Positions 59,901-64,000 of a DNA stretch of 64,000 bases are shown piece after piece; positions within the stretch are counted from its first letter, which is position 1; every line of letters starts with the position of its first letter. Made by a program: the position numbers and the translations under genes. The notes beneath the pieces were generated by a model that saw only the letters and a program-made list of their open reading frames with translations, searched no databases and was not told the origin of the DNA. The DNA comes from Sanderia malayensis. Lineage: Eukaryota; Cnidaria; Scyphozoa; Semaeostomeae; Pelagiidae. The DNA is taken from assembly GCA_013076295.1 (NCBI GenBank), contig RQOL01000475.1:1-64000 (forward strand). Reading direction: 5' to 3'.

Positions 59901-62900
59901 TTCCAACATCCATAAAGACCTTTGCGTCTTTACAATATACCCAACCACGTTCCACGCTATTTTCTCGAGACCAAAGGCTGCTGCACAAGCCACAATGCTG
60001 TTGATCATTAATAATCGTTGGGACTAAGTTTATGACCCTTCCAGAACGAGATAGGTTTATTATAGTCAACTCTTTCTCGGCCAAATGCGTGTTTTCAAAT
60101 GGAATCGTCCTCCAAGATAAGCAGCCATTGATATCATCTAATGATGAATCGACATCAAATTCTTCATTTAATGCAGCATCAGCTCCAGTTTCTTTTAACA
60201 TTTTAACGGCAGTAGGAGGTAAACGCACAGATCCTTCAAAGGATCGCATGATAACTATATGGGCACAACACGTAGAATTTACACAGGATAGACAGGACAA
60301 ACGATTCTTTACAACAGTTACTGCTCCATATTCATCTCTATCTTGGTCAAATACCGCAACTACATTATCTGACCCAAACAAACCGAAAATGGGACAGCAA
60401 TCGGGAGATTCTCCTCCTGAAACCAGACAACATAGAAAATACTATTTTACGCTTGCGATAATAGTCAATGCGAGCTTTGTTCATGCCTGATTGCGTCTTA
60501 CAATGAACAAAATTTTACGAAATTATCTTTGCAACACAATACTCTTAGGTGCCTAATTGCCGGGGGTCCAAATTAGCGGGGGGGTTGGATATTTTGTTAA
60601 AAATTAATTGCCGGGGGGGGTCCGAATTAGCGGGGGGGTTGGGTTTTTGTTGAATTTATTTCAAAGTTGTTATCCTTCCCCAGACTCAATTTTTATCTTA
60701 TTTTGTCTATGCAAGACTGGTATCTATTTATTTTATGATTTTGAATACTCTGATATGAATTGTCAATATGCGTCACTTAGGCGAAGTTGAAAAACTTAAT
60801 AAGCGGGGGGGTCCTAATAAGAGCGGGGGGGTTGGAAAAATTTTCAAAAATTAATTAGCGGGGGGGAACGGCAATTAGGCACCTAAGAGTAAGCAAATAC
60901 AATTGAACTGTCTTTTCAACTGAAAAGAACAATCGAAACAAACACACTACAAACAAGCAAGGGTTGTAGAGCACATTCACGAGGGCTTTTGAAATTTGAA
61001 AAGTGAAAAATGAAGAAAAATATATCGAGAATGGCAGCAAAACATACCTTTATCTTTGAAGTGTGATTCGGGGTCAATATTATTTCGTGCATCGAATTTA
61101 AGCATCAATTGCAATGCCAATTTGATGTGAAAACAATCATTTCTGTATCCATTCCCAAAGTCTGTAAATATACACGACATAAGCCCAGTCATCAACCAAG
61201 ATAACACTAGACTAAATTATGCCAATTACCACTCTTCTATTATGTTGCTTGGATCGGGTTCCTAGCTTAATATAATACCCACAGCTAAGCTAATATTGGT
61301 TTCACCAAATGTTTCAATGTTTTATTAGGTATCTAACAGTAAATGAGAAAAACTTCATAAATTATTTTTTGTTTCATACCAAACCGTGACAATGGAATGT
61401 TTTGAGATAACGTCGCAAGATACTTTACATCCCCTCTTGTGCAAGTGCAAGCGTACAGCCAGTTCCATTGGTCCTCAAATTTTATTGACTTTCGCATAAC
61501 AAATACGTAGGACCTTTCCTGTGCACAAATAAAAAATATCCAATGCAAATACATTTTTCATTGAATTGACAAATTCAAGTACCCAAATTTTTATTCCAGG
61601 TTCCAGGTGGTAAAAAGCATACATGCAACAAGTTTGACAGCACTGGAATGCTCTGACCATAATTCTGTGTGAAGACAAGCATCTAACATTTATTTTATTT
61701 TTGTAGAGGTTTTGCTTTATTCTAAGAAAATAATCTGTTTTATGGTAATATCTTCAGACGATTTTATATTTAAATTTTATATTCTAATGGAATAGTCGGA
61801 ATAATATAATATAAAATGATATATAATAAAATAATATATGGAATAATATAATAGTTCAGAATAGCAAAAAAATCAGAAACACTGCAAAGCAAAGTACTTA
61901 TAGCAAGGTTATATTTTCAATGAAGAAAATGGCTACAGAAAAACCAATAAGATTTAATGACAGAACCACATACCTTCAAGCTTCCTTGTTTTTCATCAAA
62001 GTCCAGCAAGCAAAAACATGTATAGTCTTGGTTCACTGGTGATATTCCACCTCTCTGTGCAAGTTCATAAACATAATTTATGACTGGATCTAGTTTGAAA
62101 TATCCCTAAAATTAATAAATTGGGGTTGGGTCTAAATGGCCATTATGGCTTGACATGAATTTAGCAAGCCACCAATACATGTTTTTTCTTTCAAACTCAC
62201 AGAGAGAACAATTCAAGCATGTTATCAAGATAATAATTTGTTCTTATTTTTAGAAATAAATTTTGTGAAAATTTATGCCAGTTGCACACAATTGCACTCA
62301 TATGATAAAACAGACAAGACATAAAAAAAGAAAAATATTCTTATTTTATGTGAAATTTTCATTGTAAACCAAAAATATAGCAAATAATAATTTCACATTT
62401 CACAGTTGTTATACTGTAGAAGATTTGCATTAATTAATATATGTTATGTACACATTATGGTATAATGTTATGTACACATTATGGTTTATGTTAATACCAT
62501 TAGCTAAACTAAGAAGCAATCATTAGATGAATGAAGACAATGCTTTAAGAAATTTCTCCAGTTAAATATAATAAATATGAAATGAAGTGTAATAATGATA
62601 ATAGTGATAATAATAAGTAATGACAAAACAAAGGACACTAAGAGATGGATATCCTTATTCTATGCATTCTTACGATTGTAAGACCAAGATTATCACAACT
62701 GTGACTGATAAATAACTTACTTTATCGCTGTTTTCCAAGTTCATCTTCACGTTTTTGGAAATAGAGAGTGGAAAATTATTGTCATCATCGGCATCCATGT
62801 CAAAATCTGCTAGTAATGGGGATGGGGGAGAACTTTCACCAGGGCTACCATAACCAGAGGCTAAGTCCCCTTCCCCTACCATGCTAACATCAACGACATC

Positions 62901-63173
62901 AGCATGATCGAGTGGTTTGTATGCAAGACTTAACCTGTTTTTGTTGGTTTTGGTTGCTGAAGAAGATGAAATTGAAGGCCTATTTTCTTGTCTACTTCGA
63001 GCCCTCAAATCGTTTACAAATTTAAGGGAAGTCTCGTTAAACTCTTCAGAGGAACTTGCCTCAGCAAGCTTGCCAGCCCATGCCTTTCGTTTCGCCCGAT
63101 GTTCATTTTCAAGAAGTCTCCGCTTGTCAATCTTCTTGCAAATATCTGAAAGCAGAGGATCAGGCTTGTCCAT
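56930..63173 (-). CDS. KDZ-superfamily transposase (cassette 2)
   Basis: Start at 63,173 (MDKPDPLLSD). Exons 63173-62721, 62105-61974, 61518-61380, 61161-61048, 60416-59886, 59770-59629, 59181-58891, 58801-58307, ~58255-58070, 57992-57909, 57376-57254 and 57132-56930 give ~960 aa, in phase except one join near 58,260. Motifs match the cassette-1 gene in order: YACTC, SWIM-like CLSCVNSTCCAH, CSNKEC with YDGLEDGLLNMG, LMDATSLSFRR (candidate first Asp), YDNACSLHEYCLNR (second Asp), IDRLHWKNHTG, GCSEGY and INSQINEQMNS (candidate Glu). The last exon is intact, unlike in cassette 1. Expected role: cut-and-paste DNA transposition in the nucleus. At residue level the two copies are clearly diverged, so they are not a recent duplication. 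Confidence 0.82.
60542..60889. mobile_element. TA-flanked MITE with G-run repeats in an intron
   Basis: The ends are ctcttaggtgcctaattgcc and its exact complement, with flanking TA at 60,540-60,541 and 60,890-60,891. Near both ends the motif attagcgggggggt recurs, in the same orientation (five or six times in all). It sits between KDZ exons ending at 61,048 and starting at 60,416. The G-runs could form G-quadruplexes. Confidence 0.8.
61795..61862. repeat. AT-rich low-complexity tract
   Basis: Interleaved aatataat/atatataat repeats in an intron of the KDZ gene. Confidence 0.7.
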
Positions 63174-63300
63174 GGTGAGATTGAAGAGAGCAACACACAC
63201 AACAGAAAATAATGCAGCCATCAGCATTATTTAAAGAACAAAAAAAAATTATTTAAAGAACTGTTGCTGTTGTTGTTCATGATAATACTTTTTCCACAGC

Positions 63301-63532
63301 TGTGGAGCTACCATATTTTGGTCAAAAAAATACCTCCTGATTGTGAGGACAAAACAACACAACAAAAAGAAAGATTTGTGAAGTCAAGCAGTGCAGATGT
63401 TGTTTATGCTTGCTCTGGGCAAAAAATATTACCAGGAAAACATCTTGCAGTAGCAATGGGAATTAAATCGTTGAGTGGCAGCAAGAGTGCTGTTAGACTT
63501 GTTAATAAATTCTGAAACTGTGCAAGTGAAAT
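63301..63532 (+). pseudogene. Cys-rich repeated-family gene, part 3 (3')
   Basis: Encodes ILVKKIPPDCEDKTT, then SADVVYACSGQKILPGKHLA and MGIKSLSGSKSAVRLVNKF. This matches the segment that follows the 41,927-47,457 part in this gene family. A TGA at 63,513 replaces the Gly usually following the NKF/NRF position, so the copy is dead. Its frame does not join directly to the frame reaching 47,457, so an indel or intron lies at the cassette-2 site. The LINE fragment begins right after it. Confidence 0.65.
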
Positions 63533-64000
63533 GTCGGGGGAAAAAGTAAAAGGGATGATTGAAGAGACAAAGAAAATAGCAGCTGAAAACGGAACAGGGA
63601 TTATGAGCACAGATATTGCGATTTTACTATACGAAAGAACAATAATACCAGCTATGCTATACAACCTTGAGGTTTGGACAAGGTGGAGGAACAGTGACTG
63701 GGATAGCTTAGAGAAAATACAAGCAGAATCGCTAAAAAAACTACTGAAGCTTCCGACTGCAACACCATACTGGGGAATCTTAAATGAACTTGGAATGTGG
63801 ACAATGAAGGCAAGGGTGATACTTAAAAGAATGATGCTGCTTCATAGAATAATGAATTCAAATGAGGACAGACTATGTAAATATGTATTAAAAGAACAGA
63901 AACGAATGAAATGGAGACAATGTTGGTATGACGAAGTGGCAGAGGAAGGAAAGAGACATGGGATACCAGTGGAGGAAGTGGGAAAATATCAGAAAAAGGA
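63533..64000 (+). mobile_element. Non-LTR retrotransposon fragment (C-terminal RT region)
   Basis: A continuous frame runs off the window end: GTGIMSTDIAILLYERTIIP, AMLYNLEVWTRW, and W..LEKIQAESLKKLLKLPTATP. The LLYERTIIPAMLYNLEVW segment, followed by the LEKIQ..LLKLP region, is the thumb/connection part of LINE-type ORF2 proteins. The 5' part is absent, as is common after incomplete reverse transcription. The clade is not resolved. Confidence 0.7.

Larger units (their letters stand above)
47452..63308. mobile_element. Cassette 2: composite KDZ element (KDZ + OTU-PHD-Ulp1)
   Basis: This is the putative ~15.8-kb insertion between the middle and 3' parts of the Cys-rich gene. Both edges carry ttttccacagctgtgga (47,450-47,466; 63,292-63,308), whose core tccacagctgtgga is a perfect palindrome, so it may be a target duplication, a terminal repeat or both. 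Inside are a plus-strand OTU-PHD-Ulp1 gene starting ~110 bp from the left edge, a 166-bp satellite, and a minus-strand KDZ gene starting ~130 bp from the right edge. The genes converge. Exact termini are uncertain, because similarity of the ends beyond the palindrome is weak. Confidence 0.6.

Overview
This is eukaryotic, AT-rich, repeat-dominated DNA from an animal. Genes have many short GT..AG introns. The protein families (KDZ-type transposases, KMT5A-like SET, rve-like integrase core, Penelope GIY-YIG elements, copia) recall accessory regions of early-branching metazoans, most likely a cnidarian, but I cannot fix the species. I see no tRNA, rRNA, CRISPR array or bacterial operon.

Layout. 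1-14,335: two near-identical ~6.97-kb tandem copies, each an arm of ~143-bp satellite plus a ~5-kb non-repetitive block with two MITEs and traces of a minus-strand spliced gene. 15,313-16,919: a small KMT5A-like SET gene. 17,034-35,831: cassette 1, with a plus-strand KDZ transposase gene, an internal 177-bp satellite interrupted by a hAT-like end, a MULE-like foldback element, and a minus-strand OTU-PHD gene. 36,225-36,851: an unrecognised Cys/His-rich exon. 37,586-38,799: a decayed rve-like integrase gene. 38,822-40,760: a Penelope-like retroelement. 40,853-41,656: a 20-bp minisatellite and a TTA-flanked MITE.

41,900-64,000 is a nest of insertions. A Cys-rich gene of an unrecognised repeated family is split in three. 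A copia retrotransposon with identical LTRs (42,320-46,858) sits in one of its exons. Cassette 2 (about 47,450-63,308) separates its middle part from its 3' part. A LINE fragment abuts the far end. Cassette 2 carries a plus-strand OTU-PHD-Ulp1 gene, itself broken by a TTAA-flanked element, then a 166-bp satellite, then a minus-strand KDZ transposase gene.

The main observation is the shared plan of the two cassettes. In each, a ~940-960-aa KDZ transposase gene converges on an OTU-PHD (with or without Ulp1) gene, with an unrelated satellite array between their 3' ends. I infer large transposons carrying their own ubiquitin/SUMO-pathway peptidases, possibly to act on silencing chromatin. Three of the four main genes splice in phase almost throughout, so they are young or still constrained.
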